A stretch of 64,000 nucleotides of DNA from Psychroflexus aestuariivivens (GCF_004010055.1 NZ_RQVT01000050.1:1-64000); one strand, 5' to 3'. Positions 35,120-44,668 are shown, counted from the first letter of the stretch. Numbers and translations are program-made. Notes: a model not told the origin generated them from the letters alone.

Positions 35120-35307
35120 AATTTTTTTTATTAATTTTAATTATACTAATCACTAAATGTATTAAAAATAAACTTTTATATCAAAATTAAAATAAGATAT
35201 TAATATTTTATTATAGTTTAAATGAAATCATTTTTAAAATTTAGCCTCTATAATTGTAACATTTGCCATATTTTTATACCAATATAATAAATCAAAACAA
35301 TAACAAA

Positions 35308-36630
35308 ATGACTAAAAACTTATTTCTATCTGCTTTTGTGTTATTTCTTACTTTTAGCGGATTCGCGCAGAAAGTAGAATTTACAGAGTACGATCTGGAT
35401 AATGGCTTACACGTTATCCTTCACGAAGACAACACCGCACCAGTGGTAACTGTTGGTGTAATGTACCACGTTGGTGCTAAAGACGAAGCAAAAGGACGTA
35501 CTGGATTCGCTCACTTTTTCGAACACTTACTCTTTGAAGGTACAGAAAATATCGAAAGAGGCGAATGGTTCAATATTGTAGCTGCTAACGGCGGTAGCAA
35601 TAATGCAAACACGACGCAAGATCGTACGTATTATTACGAAACTTTCCCTTCTAACGCTTTGGAGTTAGGATTGTGGATGGAATCCGAAAGAATGCTTCAC
35701 CCAGTGATTAACCAAGTTGGTGTGGATACTCAGAACGAAGTTGTAAAAGAAGAAAAGCGTTCTAGAATCGATAACGCTCCTTATGGTAAAGTTGCTTATT
35801 CTACAGGAATTAATCCTTACATGTTCGACAAACATCCTTATAAAAATTCTGTCATAGGAACTATGGAAGATTTGGATGCTGCGCAATTAGATGAATTTAA
35901 AGCTTTTTTCGATAAATATTATAATCCAAACAACGCCACTTTAGTTGTTGCAGGTGATATTGATATCGATGAAACTAAAAAAATGATCAAAAGCTACTTC
36001 GGTCCTATCCCAAGTGGTGAAGAAGTTGAACGTGTAAACATAAAGGAAGATCCTATTCAAGAAAAAATTGTAGCTACTGAATATGATAGCAACATTCAGA
36101 TTCCTCTAAAGGTTTTAGTTTACAGAACACCTTCTATGAAAGATCGTGATGCCTACGTTTTGGATATGATATCTACTCTTTTAACTGATGGTAAAAGTTC
36201 TAGAATGTACAAAAGAATGGTTGATGACGAACAAATTGCACTTCAGGTTTTGGCTTTCGCAAGAAGCATGGAAGACTATGGAACCTATGTAATTGGCGCA
36301 CTTCCGCTTGGTGACACTTCTTTAGAAAAATTGACACAAGTCATGGATGAAGAAATTGAAAAGCTTCAAAGCGAATTGATTTCCGAAAGAGAATATCAAA
36401 AACTTCAAAATAAGTTCGAGAATAGATTTGTAAATTCTAACTCTAGCATTCAAGGTATTGCAGGCTCACTAGCCACTTACAATATGCTTTATGACAACAC
36501 AGACCTCATCAATGAGGAAATTGAAATTTACGAGAGCATTACTAGAGAAGAAATACAAGAAGTCGCTAAAAAATACTTGAAAGAAAACAAGCGTTTAGAA
36601 CTTGACTACTTACCAGAATCAAACGAATAA
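35308..36630 (+). CDS. M16 family zinc metalloprotease (catalytic subunit)
   Basis: 440 residues from ATG 35308, which starts a clear signal peptide (NLFLSAFVLFLTFSGFAQ); the open frame upstream is not used. The inverted zinc site HFFEH is near residues 69-73 (RTGFAHFFEHLLFEG), and the distal glutamate lies in NEVVKEEKRSRID. It is a two-domain pitrilysin-type half-enzyme located in the periplasm. The next gene, 11 bases downstream, encodes a partner without the zinc site, so the two probably form a heterodimer like mitochondrial processing peptidase. Confidence 0.93.
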   Translation: MTKNLFLSAFVLFLTFSGFAQKVEFTEYDLDNGLHVILHEDNTAPVVTVGVMYHVGAKDEAKGRTGFAHFFEHLLFEGTENIERGEWFNIVAANGGSNNANTTQDRTYYYETFPSNALELGLWMESERMLHPVINQVGVDTQNEVVKEEKRSRIDNAPYGKVAYSTGINPYMFDKHPYKNSVIGTMEDLDAAQLDEFKAFFDKYYNPNNATLVVAGDIDIDETKKMIKSYFGPIPSGEEVERVNIKEDPIQEKIVATEYDSNIQIPLKVLVYRTPSMKDRDAYVLDMISTLLTDGKSSRMYKRMVDDEQIALQVLAFARSMEDYGTYVIGALPLGDTSLEKLTQVMDEEIEKLQSELISEREYQKLQNKFENRFVNSNSSIQGIAGSLATYNMLYDNTDLINEEIEIYESITREEIQEVAKKYLKENKRLELDYLPESNE

Positions 36631-36641
36631 AAAAGGATAAA

Positions 36642-38705
36642 ATGAAAAGAAACATAGTAACATTAATCGTATTTTGTTTGGTCGCTACCGGAATGATGGC
36701 TCAGATCGACAGATCTGAAATGCCAAAACCTGGTCCAGCACCAAAAATTAATATCGGCGAGCCTAAAACTTTTTCTCTAAAAAACGGTTTGAAAGTTTTA
36801 GTCGTTGAAAATGACAAACTCCCAAGAGTTACGGCGAGTTTGATTATTGATAACAAACCATACACAGAAAAAAAACCTGGAACTTCAAGCATGGTTTCAG
36901 CTCTACTTGGTACAGGTACAGAAAACATTTCTAAAGACAAATTCAACGAAGAAATCGATTTTCTTGGTGCAAGAGTAAGTTTTGGTTCAGAAAGCGCTTC
37001 TGCAAGTTCTCTTTCTAAATTTTTTCCGCGTGTGATGGAATTAATGGCAGATGGTGCATTAAATCCTGTTTTTAAACAAGAAGAATTTGATTCTGAACAA
37101 AAGAAGCTTATTGAAAGTTTGAAGTCAAACCAAAAAGATGTTGGTACAATTGCTAGCAGATTGAGCAGCGCTTTAGCTTATGGCGAAAACCATCCTTATG
37201 GACAGTATACTTCTGTTGAATCCGTTGAAGAAATCAACTTACAAGATGTTGAAAACGCATACAGAAACTACTTTGTTCCTGAAAATGCATTCTTGGTAAT
37301 TGTTGGTGACATCAAAAAACGTCAAGCTAAAAAATTAGTTAAAGAATATTTTGGCGACTGGAAAAAAGCAACGCCTCCAGGAACAACACTTCCACAAGTG
37401 AAACCTGCTCAATACACTCAAATTGATTTTGTTGACATGCCAAACGCTGTGCAAAGTCAAATCATTGCACAAAACACAGTTGATCTTGAAATGAAAGATC
37501 CAGATTATTTCCCAGTTTTGGTAATGAACCAAATTCTAGGCGGAAGTTTTGGAAGCTATCTAAATATGAACTTAAGAGAAGACAAAGGTTATACTTATGG
37601 TGCAAGATCTAGTATTGGTGCAAGCCGTTATGCTTCAAGATTTAGAGCTTCAGCAGGCGTTAGAAATGCAGTTACAGACAGTGCTGTTGTTGAAATTCTT
37701 AAGGAAGTAGAAAGAATTAGAAATGAAAACGTTGATTCTGACAAATTAGAAGATACCAAAAAGAAGTTTGCTGGTAATTTCGTGATGAGATTGGAGCAAC
37801 CTTCTACAATAGCTAGTTATGCTTTAAACATTGAAACAAACAACTTGCCTGAAGATTTCTACGAAACTTATTTAGAAAAAATCAATGCAGTTAGTGTTGT
37901 AGACGTCAAAAGAGTTGCACAGAAATATTTGAAAATTGACGAAATGCAAATTGTTGTTGCTGGTAAAGGCTCAGAAGTTGCTGAAAATCTTGAAAAAGTT
38001 GAATTCAATGGAAAAAATGTTCCTGTTTTGTATTTCAACAAAGAAACAGAAAAAATTGACAAACCTGTTTTCAGCAAAGAGATTCCAGAAGGCGTGACCG
38101 TTGAAACTGTTTACGACAATTATATCAAAGCTATTGGCGGAAAAAGTGCAGTTGACGATGTTAATAAAGTAATGATGAAAGGCTCAGCTAGCATTCAAGG
38201 AACTGTTATAACTATTACTAGAAAGTTGACCAAAGACGGTAAGCAAATTGAAGAAGTCGCTATGCAAGGCACAACCATGCAAAAAGATGTTTTCAATGGA
38301 CAGAAAGGTTATGTTGAAGCAAGAGGTCAAAAAATGGACTATACAGAAGACCAAATTCAGGCTAAAAAGAAAACAGCAGGATTGTTTGCTGAGTTGAAAG
38401 TTCCAGAAGGCGTTGAGTTAACTAGTATTGAAAAAATGAACGATGAAGACGCATACGTTATTCAAGTTTCTGAAAATATTAGAGAGTTTTATAGTGTTGA
38501 AAATGGATTGAAACTAGCCACTGAAACCACAGTAGAGCAAATGGGACAAACTGCTACAACAACTATGAAATACAGCGATTATCAGGAGAAAAATGGTGTA
38601 AAATTTCCAATGACTTTATCACAAGACATGGGACCACAAACTCTAGATATTAAAATTGAAGAATTGAAAGTAAATGAAGGCGTTTCTAATTCAGATTTTG
38701 AATAA
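36642..38705 (+). CDS. M16 family non-catalytic partner with C-terminal extension
   Basis: 687 residues with a signal peptide (ending TGMMAQ). Residues about 40-470 are an M16 fold, but the position of HxxEH reads SMVSALLGTGTENIS, so zinc binding is lost. The R/Y pair of non-catalytic subunits is visible in LNMNLREDKGYTYGARSS. The last 190 residues (about 495-687, starting TVETVYDNYIKAIGGKSAVDDV) are a separate domain resembling the repeated unit of outer-membrane lipoprotein-processing or LolA-like folds. It pairs with the catalytic subunit just upstream. Confidence 0.9.
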   Translation: MKRNIVTLIVFCLVATGMMAQIDRSEMPKPGPAPKINIGEPKTFSLKNGLKVLVVENDKLPRVTASLIIDNKPYTEKKPGTSSMVSALLGTGTENISKDKFNEEIDFLGARVSFGSESASASSLSKFFPRVMELMADGALNPVFKQEEFDSEQKKLIESLKSNQKDVGTIASRLSSALAYGENHPYGQYTSVESVEEINLQDVENAYRNYFVPENAFLVIVGDIKKRQAKKLVKEYFGDWKKATPPGTTLPQVKPAQYTQIDFVDMPNAVQSQIIAQNTVDLEMKDPDYFPVLVMNQILGGSFGSYLNMNLREDKGYTYGARSSIGASRYASRFRASAGVRNAVTDSAVVEILKEVERIRNENVDSDKLEDTKKKFAGNFVMRLEQPSTIASYALNIETNNLPEDFYETYLEKINAVSVVDVKRVAQKYLKIDEMQIVVAGKGSEVAENLEKVEFNGKNVPVLYFNKETEKIDKPVFSKEIPEGVTVETVYDNYIKAIGGKSAVDDVNKVMMKGSASIQGTVITITRKLTKDGKQIEEVAMQGTTMQKDVFNGQKGYVEARGQKMDYTEDQIQAKKKTAGLFAELKVPEGVELTSIEKMNDEDAYVIQVSENIREFYSVENGLKLATETTVEQMGQTATTTMKYSDYQEKNGVKFPMTLSQDMGPQTLDIKIEELKVNEGVSNSDFE

Positions 38706-38729
38706 ATAACTGAGTCCTTTACTTTTTTA

Positions 38730-38761
38730 AATAAACCCTGCTAATTTTAGCGGGGTTTATT
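38730..38761. terminator. Hairpin terminator between the M16 pair and hemD
   Basis: Thirteen-bp stem with one G-U pair (AATAAACCCTGCT and AGCGGGGTTTATT), six-base loop, T-rich tail. It overlaps the stop codon of hemD and serves the convergent plus-strand operon. Confidence 0.75.
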
Positions 38762-39407
38762 GTTTTAAAACTTGAACAGTTTTCACAATCACACTTTCTA
38801 TCGACGTATGTTTAGCTACATAAACTTCAGAAGAAAATTTGCGTGCACAAGTCGCTGTAGTTTCTCCGATACAAATTAATTTTGAATGCTTTGCAGAATT
38901 CACTTCAAAAAAACTTTTCACCGCAGAAGGACTGAAAAACAAAATTGAATCAAAATTACGATGAAATTTTTTTAAGTTAGGCTGCGTTTTATACAAATGA
39001 ATTTCTTCAAATGAAACTTTTTGAGATTTCAATTCTGATGGCAATTCATCTCTTCGTTGTTCACTACAAAAAAAATGAAATTTTGAATCTGAATATTTCC
39101 TAGTAATTACCTCAGCTAAATCCGAGCCGTATTCAGCAATAACTTCAACTTTAAAACCATGATTCTTGAGCCGTTCAGCAGTTTTTTGGCCCACACAAAA
39201 GCAACGTTCAATCTTAGCAGGTTTGATAAAATCTACAGATTTCTGACTGGTCACAATTGCATTTTCAAAATAAACATTGTGGAAATGGTCAGGACTATAA
39301 AGCGGTTTTATTTCAATTGCATTGTATTGCACCAAACTCAAATTCGCATTCAGCAGTAAATTGGTTTGCGATTCAGTTAAAATTTTGGTGGAAAGCACAC
39401 TAGGCAT
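38757..39407 (-). CDS. hemD: Uroporphyrinogen-III synthase
   Basis: 216 residues. The sequence is weakly conserved, as usual for HemD, but the two alpha/beta lobes and family strands are present (NAIVTSQKSVDFI, CVGQKTAERLKNHGF, HFFCSEQRRDELPSELK, FDSILFFSPSAVKSFFE, LICIGETTATCARK). It closes hydroxymethylbilane with inversion of ring D. It begins 1 base after the hemC stop and ends in a hairpin; hemA-hemC-hemD form one operon. Confidence 0.92.
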   Translation of the reverse strand: MPSVLSTKILTESQTNLLLNANLSLVQYNAIEIKPLYSPDHFHNVYFENAIVTSQKSVDFIKPAKIERCFCVGQKTAERLKNHGFKVEVIAEYGSDLAEVITRKYSDSKFHFFCSEQRRDELPSELKSQKVSFEEIHLYKTQPNLKKFHRNFDSILFFSPSAVKSFFEVNSAKHSKLICIGETTATCARKFSSEVYVAKHTSIESVIVKTVQVLKQ

Positions 39408-39408
39408 A

Positions 39409-40320
39409 TCATAAGATTTCTCGCAAAGATTTCATCAAGCTGTGACCGCCTTGATCTAGAACTTTTTCAGCGCAAAGTTTACCAAAATTCTCCACTTGCT
39501 CAATAGAAGTTTGCTCATGAATTTCAAACTTTTCTTTACCATCAAGACTGTACAATCCAGCTCTCAAGCTTAAAACATCATTTTCAATTTTTGCTAAAGC
39601 ACCGATTGGCGCAGTACAGCCACCTTCTAAAGTTTTCAAAAACTGGCGCTCAACAAATACCTCCAAAGCAGTGGATTTATGATTCAATTCCTGAAGTGCT
39701 GTTCTACAAAACTGATTTTCTTCTTTAGTCACCACCAACATGGCACCTTGAGCAGGCGCAGGAATCATCCAATCTAAAGAAATATGATTGTCTGGTTTCA
39801 AATTAATTCTTTCTAAGCCAGCTGCTGCAAAAATAGCACCGTTCCAGGCATTATCTTTCAACTTTTGAAGCCGAGTATTCACATTACCACGTAAATTTTC
39901 AACCTCATGTTTTGGATAACGATTCAACCATTGTGATTTTCTTCGTAAACTTCCCGTTGCAATTACACCTTCGTTATCTAGAAAATCTAAGCCTTTGTGA
40001 ATTAAAATGTCAGCGGTGTTAGCTCTTGGTAAAACTGCAGCTTCCACAACATTTTTCGGTAAAGCAGTCGGAACATCTTTCATGGAATGCACGGCAATAT
40101 CAATATCTCCATTTACCAAAGCGATATCCAATGTTTTGGTAAATATTCCAGTAATTCCGAATTCATATAATGGTTGATCCAGATTGAGATCGCCAGTAGA
40201 TTTTACAGGTTTCAATTCTGTGGAATATCCTGCTTCTTGAAGAAGATTTTGCACCTTTTTGGCTTGCCACAATGCCAATTCGCTGTCTCTTGTCCCAATT
40301 CTTATCACTTGCTTTTTCAC
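39409..40320 (-). CDS. hemC: Hydroxymethylbilane synthase (porphobilinogen deaminase)
   Basis: 303 residues, start GTG, beginning VIRIGTRDSELALWQA. It has the motifs FTKTLDIALVNGDIDIAVHSMKDVP (split, aspartate active site), RRKSQWLNRYP, NLRGNVNTRLQKL and PAPAQGAM. The cysteine carrying the dipyrromethane cofactor is in LEGGCTAPIGA near 235. It polymerises four porphobilinogens in the cytoplasm. It is 55 bases downstream of hemA and 1 base before hemD. Confidence 0.97.
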   Translation of the reverse strand: MKKQVIRIGTRDSELALWQAKKVQNLLQEAGYSTELKPVKSTGDLNLDQPLYEFGITGIFTKTLDIALVNGDIDIAVHSMKDVPTALPKNVVEAAVLPRANTADILIHKGLDFLDNEGVIATGSLRRKSQWLNRYPKHEVENLRGNVNTRLQKLKDNAWNGAIFAAAGLERINLKPDNHISLDWMIPAPAQGAMLVVTKEENQFCRTALQELNHKSTALEVFVERQFLKTLEGGCTAPIGALAKIENDVLSLRAGLYSLDGKEKFEIHEQTSIEQVENFGKLCAEKVLDQGGHSLMKSLREIL

Positions 40321-40375
40321 AAAAATAAAATATTTTAGACGTCTAAATTTATATTGAAAATGATTTCAGGTAATT

Positions 40376-41635
40376 TTATTTCTGATTCTCAATTTCAAGT
40401 TCGAAAACTTTTTTGAGTAGAGCCACGCTGTCTTCTGTAGAACCGTTAGCACTTCGCAAATGACTAGCGAAACTTCTAGTGATTTTATGAATTATTCTGT
40501 CGCTGATGATTTCAGCTTGCTCTTTATTGAAGTCTCCGATTTTTTTGCTTTGATAATCTAATTCTTCAGCTTGAAAAATTTTAAACTTATCTTTCAAAGC
40601 TTTTATAGTTGGAGCAAATTTTCTGGTATCCAACCATTCGTCAAATTCAAATTTCACCTCTTCAATAATCAATTCCGCATCAGGAATAAATGCTTTTCTT
40701 TTGGAAAGGGTTTCATCTGTGATTTTTGACAAGTAATCTAAATGTAAAAGCTTCACATTATCCATTTCATCAACATCTTCAGCAACATTTTTTGGTATAG
40801 ACAAATCTAAAACCAAAAGCTCTTTTTTAGGATAAATCAATTCTTTCGTAATAGTCGGTGTTTGTGCACCAGTGGCAACAATTAAAATATCAGTAGAGCG
40901 AATTTCTGATTGAAGTTCAGAAAAATCTTTTACAATTAGGTTGAATTTGCCTGCAATTTCTTCGGCCCTATCTTTAGTTCTGTTGATTAAAGTAATATTC
41001 TTGTTACTGGTGTGTTTTACTAAGTTTTCACAAGTATTCCTACCGATCTTACCAGTGCCGAACAGCAATATTTTTTTATCAGAAATGTTTTTGATATTGT
41101 CCAAAATGTATTGAACAGATGCAAAAGATACAGATGTCGCGCCTGAAGAAATCTGTGTTTCATTTTTAATTCTACGACTGGCTTGAATCACAGAATTTAC
41201 CAATCGCTCCATGAAATGATTGATCATTCCATTTTTCTTTGACAATGTGAAGGCAGATTTCATTTGACTGATGATTTCAAAATCACCTAAAATCTGACTG
41301 TCCAAACCACAACCAACTCTAAACATGTGATTGATCGCTTCGCGGTTTTGAAGCACATAACCATTAGTTTCAAAAGTATTAGCATCTCCAATGCTAAATT
41401 CACAAAGTAAATCTACAAGCGTTTGCGCTTGGTCTGCAAAAGCATAAATTTCCGTACGGTTGCAAGTTGACGATACCACCAAAGCATCTAAACCCAAGTT
41501 TTGGGCTTTCTCTAACATTGCTTTACGCTGGTCTAAGTTCAAATTGAATTTACCTCTAGTTTCCGCATCAGCCTTTTGATAGCTGATTCCAATTACGAAA
41601 AAATAGGCATGTTTTGAAATGTTATATTTCTGCAT
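40376..41635 (-). CDS. hemA: Glutamyl-tRNA reductase
   Basis: 419 residues from ATG 41635; a TTG four codons earlier is less likely. The active-site Cys58 (SSTCNRTEIYA) and the motifs GCGLDSQILGDFEI, ASRRIKNETQISSGATSVSFASV (in parts), LLFGTGKIGRNTCENL (NADPH-binding) and the C-terminal dimerisation helix are present. It commits glutamyl-tRNA to tetrapyrrole synthesis. It heads hemA-hemC-hemD and is divergent from an AraC-type regulator; a -7 box is at 41661. Confidence 0.97.
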   Translation of the reverse strand: MQKYNISKHAYFFVIGISYQKADAETRGKFNLNLDQRKAMLEKAQNLGLDALVVSSTCNRTEIYAFADQAQTLVDLLCEFSIGDANTFETNGYVLQNREAINHMFRVGCGLDSQILGDFEIISQMKSAFTLSKKNGMINHFMERLVNSVIQASRRIKNETQISSGATSVSFASVQYILDNIKNISDKKILLFGTGKIGRNTCENLVKHTSNKNITLINRTKDRAEEIAGKFNLIVKDFSELQSEIRSTDILIVATGAQTPTITKELIYPKKELLVLDLSIPKNVAEDVDEMDNVKLLHLDYLSKITDETLSKRKAFIPDAELIIEEVKFEFDEWLDTRKFAPTIKALKDKFKIFQAEELDYQSKKIGDFNKEQAEIISDRIIHKITRSFASHLRSANGSTEDSVALLKKVFELEIENQK

Positions 41636-41660
41636 TTGTGAATTCAAAAATTATAGTATG

Positions 41661-41668
41661 CAAAATTA
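41661..41668 (-). promoter_or_regulatory. -7 promoter element of hemA
   Basis: On the minus strand TAATTTTG matches TAnnTTTG exactly, 26 bases before the hemA ATG. There is no TTG at the best -33 spacing. Confidence 0.45.
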
Positions 41669-41762
41669 GAGCAGAAGGCTTTCTAAAAATAACGCTGAAA
41701 GTTCATTTTTTGTCGTTTCCCGTGTTTTTGTACTAAAACTGATATTTATCATCTTATTTAGC

Positions 41763-41770
41763 TATTTTTG
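41763..41770 (+). promoter_or_regulatory. -7 promoter element of the AraC-type gene
   Basis: TATTTTTG, an exact TAnnTTTG match, 64 bases before the ATG at 41834. The palindrome at 41802-41816 lies between it and the gene, so a protein bound there could block transcription. Confidence 0.45.
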
Positions 41771-41801
41771 TAATGATAGTTAGCCTTGACAAACAATTAA
41801 A

Positions 41802-41816
41802 TTAGAACGATTCTAA
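41802..41816 (+). promoter_or_regulatory. Palindromic operator TTAGAACGATTCTAA
   Basis: An inverted repeat with six-bp arms TTAGAA and TTCTAA, the same as the perfect palindrome upstream of the TonB receptor operon (7986-8000); the match continues into the next four bases, ATAA. It lies downstream of the -7 box of the AraC-type gene. The likely binder is a Fur/PerR-type repressor, or the AraC protein itself. Confidence 0.5.
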
Positions 41817-41833
41817 ATAAATATCAACTAAAT

Positions 41834-42721
41834 ATGTCTTCCACGCCCATTGAAAATATCGCTAGAGGTTCAGAACGCTTAATCGAGATTGAAGAAGGAA
41901 TTTCGATTTTGACTGTAAAAAATGAATCTGAAATAGAACAATGCATCACTCATAATATAGGTGCAGATTTTATTCAATTTCATTTTTGCGTGAAAGGTTT
42001 AGTTAGGTTCAATTTCAACCAAGGTCGCTATTCGCTTGATATTGCTGAAGACAAGTCACTTTTATTATATAATCCGCAGCGAGATTTACCCATAAATTTG
42101 GAATCTTCTGCAAATTCTTGGTCAGTTTCTGTTTTGATTTCTATTAAAAAATTACATACTTTATTTTCTGCAGAAGCCAATTATATCGATTTTCTGATGG
42201 AAGACAATCGTGATAAAAAATACTATAAAGAAGTTCCAGTTTCTCCAGCAATGGCGGTTATTTTATCTCAAATTCTGAATTTCAACTTGCATCCTTCTGT
42301 AAGAAAAATTTACCTGAAAGGAAAAGCTTATGAGTTGATCGGTTTATATTTTAACAGACCGGAAGAAGCTGACATTGAACAATGTCCATTTCTAGATGAT
42401 GAAGATAATGTGAAGAAAATAAAACTTGCCAAAGAAATTATTTTACAACGCATGGCAGAACCACCAAGTTTGCAGGAATTGGCGGAAGAAGTTGGTTTGA
42501 GTCTAAAAAAACTAAAAGAAGGTTTTAAAGAAATATACGGCGACACCGTTTTTTCATTTTTATTCGATTACAAAATGGATTATGCGCGAAAACTTCTTGA
42601 AAAAGGTCAGCATAATGTAAATGAAGTTGGCTTAGCAATTGGCTACAGTACTGCAAGTCATTTTATTTCAGCTTTTAAAAAGAAGTTTGGTACGACACCA
42701 AAAAAATATATTCAAGGCTGA
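41834..42721 (+). CDS. AraC family transcriptional regulator (PchR-like)
   Basis: 295 residues. The N-terminal 180 form a cupin-like sensor region (DFIQFHFCVKGLVRFNFNQG, LLYNPQRDLPINLE) similar in layout to PchR-type siderophore regulators. The C-terminal double helix-turn-helix (about 195-293) is typical: PPSLQELAEEVGLSLKKLKEGFK and NVNEVGLAIGYSTASHFISAFKKKFGTTP. It is divergent from hemA and carries the same palindrome as the siderophore receptor operon, suggesting control of iron or heme genes. Ligand not known. Confidence 0.9.
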   Translation: MSSTPIENIARGSERLIEIEEGISILTVKNESEIEQCITHNIGADFIQFHFCVKGLVRFNFNQGRYSLDIAEDKSLLLYNPQRDLPINLESSANSWSVSVLISIKKLHTLFSAEANYIDFLMEDNRDKKYYKEVPVSPAMAVILSQILNFNLHPSVRKIYLKGKAYELIGLYFNRPEEADIEQCPFLDDEDNVKKIKLAKEIILQRMAEPPSLQELAEEVGLSLKKLKEGFKEIYGDTVFSFLFDYKMDYARKLLEKGQHNVNEVGLAIGYSTASHFISAFKKKFGTTPKKYIQG

Positions 42722-42723
42722 AA

Positions 42724-43380
42724 TTAATCTCCAATTTGAATGGTTTTTTGAATAGCTTCTTTTTGGGTGAGAACACTTCTACAATAGATTTTCTGACTGT
42801 GATCTCTATAAAAAGTCATGTAAATTTCTCCACGTATTTCAGCTCTAATATCTTCCAATAAATAATGTACTTTGTGATTTGGAACAGTCAATTTTTGTGA
42901 TTGATCTGTCGGATCAACAACAATATTGTAAGATTTATAACTGGCGTTTTTCTTTTTTTTGGAAGTTAATTTTATTAATTTATAAGCTTTGCCATTTATT
43001 ATTGTATCCTGATCGTAGGTTAATTCAAATTTGTCACGGGCTTTTTTCTTATAAAAATCAAGTTCCCAATATTGAAATTTAGTGCGAAATTTCATGTGTT
43101 TATCTGAAAAGATTTCTGACTCTTTGAAGACGCTGTGGGCGTGAAATTCACCTAACTTACTAATCGTTACATTCACTGTATCACTTCCCTGCCTGGTGTA
43201 TTCTAGAAATTCGTCATGAGAACCAGAACTCATCATGTATACAAATTGATAATGATCTCTATCGTAGTTGCATTCTGAATGTTCGTAAAGTAAAAACTGG
43301 TTGAAAATGAGTTTACTTTGAGCAAAAAGTACTTCTGTCATCATTAAAAATAAAATAAAAAACAGAAGTTTGAAATTCAT
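42724..43380 (-). CDS. Secreted protein of unknown function, paralogue A
   Basis: 218 residues with a signal peptide (ending EVLFAQ) and a beta-rich body. It resembles the next gene upstream (43383-44063): both begin the mature part with an aromatic strand then YEHSEC or YEHYDC and share KFELTYDQDTIINGKAYKLIKLT-like and IYCRSVL/IYCHDIL-like segments. No known domain recognised. The two genes are 2 bases apart and on the same strand as the 3-methyladenine glycosylase. Confidence 0.65.
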   Translation of the reverse strand: MNFKLLFFILFLMMTEVLFAQSKLIFNQFLLYEHSECNYDRDHYQFVYMMSSGSHDEFLEYTRQGSDTVNVTISKLGEFHAHSVFKESEIFSDKHMKFRTKFQYWELDFYKKKARDKFELTYDQDTIINGKAYKLIKLTSKKKKNASYKSYNIVVDPTDQSQKLTVPNHKVHYLLEDIRAEIRGEIYMTFYRDHSQKIYCRSVLTQKEAIQKTIQIGD

Positions 43381-43382
43381 AA

Positions 43383-44063
43383 CTAATACTTTACTAATGG
43401 ATCTACAACCACTCTTTTGTTGACAATTTCAAATACTGACAAGATATCGTGGCAATAAATTTGGTCATCTAAGTTAATGAAAAATTGTTCAACTAGAACA
43501 CCTTTCAATTTAAGCCCTTTTTGTTTGAGAAAATAGTAAAATGCAGGATAATTGATTACCACATTTTCAGAGTTCATTTTTGTATTTATGATTAAGTGAA
43601 AAGATTTAAAAGTCTCTGCCTCTGGGTTATTTGCATGAATGGTGTAGTGTTTTAAGGATTTACCTTGTATTAGTGTATCCTTGACTTTTCCTAAGCGAAA
43701 TCTTTCTTTCAAAATAGAAAAGTCTGTTTTGGAGACAGAATCCAAAGTCCAGAATTGGTTCATTAAAATTTTATGAGCCTGCAAAAAATCATTTTTCAGA
43801 AACTTATTGCTGCTGACGAAATTCTGTCGTTCAATCAAATTGACATTTATTATTTCTGATTCAGAATTGAAAACACATATGAAATTATCATCCTCAGCGT
43901 TATTCTGAAATTGAATTTTATCTACTAAAATTATTCCTATAGGATGTTCACAATCGTAATGTTCATACTTATACAAACGATTAAAAGCGAATTCATTTTG
44001 CCCATATATTTCAAAATTGAACATAAGCAAAACACCTAAAACAAACCAATTGATGGATTTCAT
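43383..44063 (-). CDS. Secreted protein of unknown function, paralogue B
   Basis: 226 residues from ATG 44063, which gives a signal peptide (INWFVLGVLLMFNFEIYGQ) and avoids overlap with the glycosylase gene; the frame is open 17 codons further. The body matches paralogue A in order: FNRLYKYEHYDCEH, ILIDK-type strand, DTLIQGKSLKHYTIH, LIINTKM and QIYCHDILS. Tandem duplication is the simplest explanation. Likely periplasmic; function unknown. Confidence 0.65.
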   Translation of the reverse strand: MKSINWFVLGVLLMFNFEIYGQNEFAFNRLYKYEHYDCEHPIGIILVDKIQFQNNAEDDNFICVFNSESEIINVNLIERQNFVSSNKFLKNDFLQAHKILMNQFWTLDSVSKTDFSILKERFRLGKVKDTLIQGKSLKHYTIHANNPEAETFKSFHLIINTKMNSENVVINYPAFYYFLKQKGLKLKGVLVEQFFINLDDQIYCHDILSVFEIVNKRVVVDPLVKY

Positions 44064-44068
44064 AATTT

Positions 44069-44668
44069 TTATTTTACAGACACAAATTTGGAATCCTTTT
44101 GATAAAAACGCCATGGTAATTCAGCGTCTTCCTTGGCATAATCAATTCCAATTCTAGTGGTCTCGACAATGTCTACATCAAAATTACTGCCATTTTCTAA
44201 CCAAATTTCATTAGAACAAACAGAATTGGCATTTTGTGCTTTCGTCAAACCTAAAGCCTGAGAAACGTTCCCAGGACCGGCGGACAAATTCTTTTCAACT
44301 TTAGTCTTATTACGCCGTTTCAGCATGGTTGCAATGCCATGTTCAGGTTCAAATCCTCGTAAAAGAATTGCATCTGCTCGGCCTTTGATATTGGTCACAA
44401 TATTAAACAAGTGGTGAATGCCATAGCATAAATAAATATAAGAAATACCACCTGTTTCATACATCACTTTGGTGCGTTCTGTAAAGCGCCCCAAATGTGC
44501 ATGACAAGCTTTGTCTCCAACACCGGCGTAGGCTTCGGTTTCTGTGATGGTTCCGCCAGTTAATTGTCCATCGAAGAAGGTAAATATCTTTTTCCCAATC
44601 AAATCTTTGGCTAGGAAAACAACATCCGATTGCTGAAAATAAGTTGGCTTCAGTTTGTTTTGCTTCAT
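44069..44668 (-). CDS. DNA-3-methyladenine glycosylase (AAG/Mpg family)
   Basis: 199 residues. The family motifs are in order: LAKDLIGKKIFT, ITETEAYAGVGDKACHAHLGRFTERT (catalytic glutamate in TETEAY), VMYETGGISYIYLCYGIHHLFNIV, AILLRGFEPEHG and SAGPGNVSQALGLT. It excises alkylated and deaminated purines from DNA. Five bases separate it from paralogue B, so the three minus-strand genes may share a transcript although no functional link is obvious. Confidence 0.95.
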   Translation of the reverse strand: MKQNKLKPTYFQQSDVVFLAKDLIGKKIFTFFDGQLTGGTITETEAYAGVGDKACHAHLGRFTERTKVMYETGGISYIYLCYGIHHLFNIVTNIKGRADAILLRGFEPEHGIATMLKRRNKTKVEKNLSAGPGNVSQALGLTKAQNANSVCSNEIWLENGSNFDVDIVETTRIGIDYAKEDAELPWRFYQKDSKFVSVK

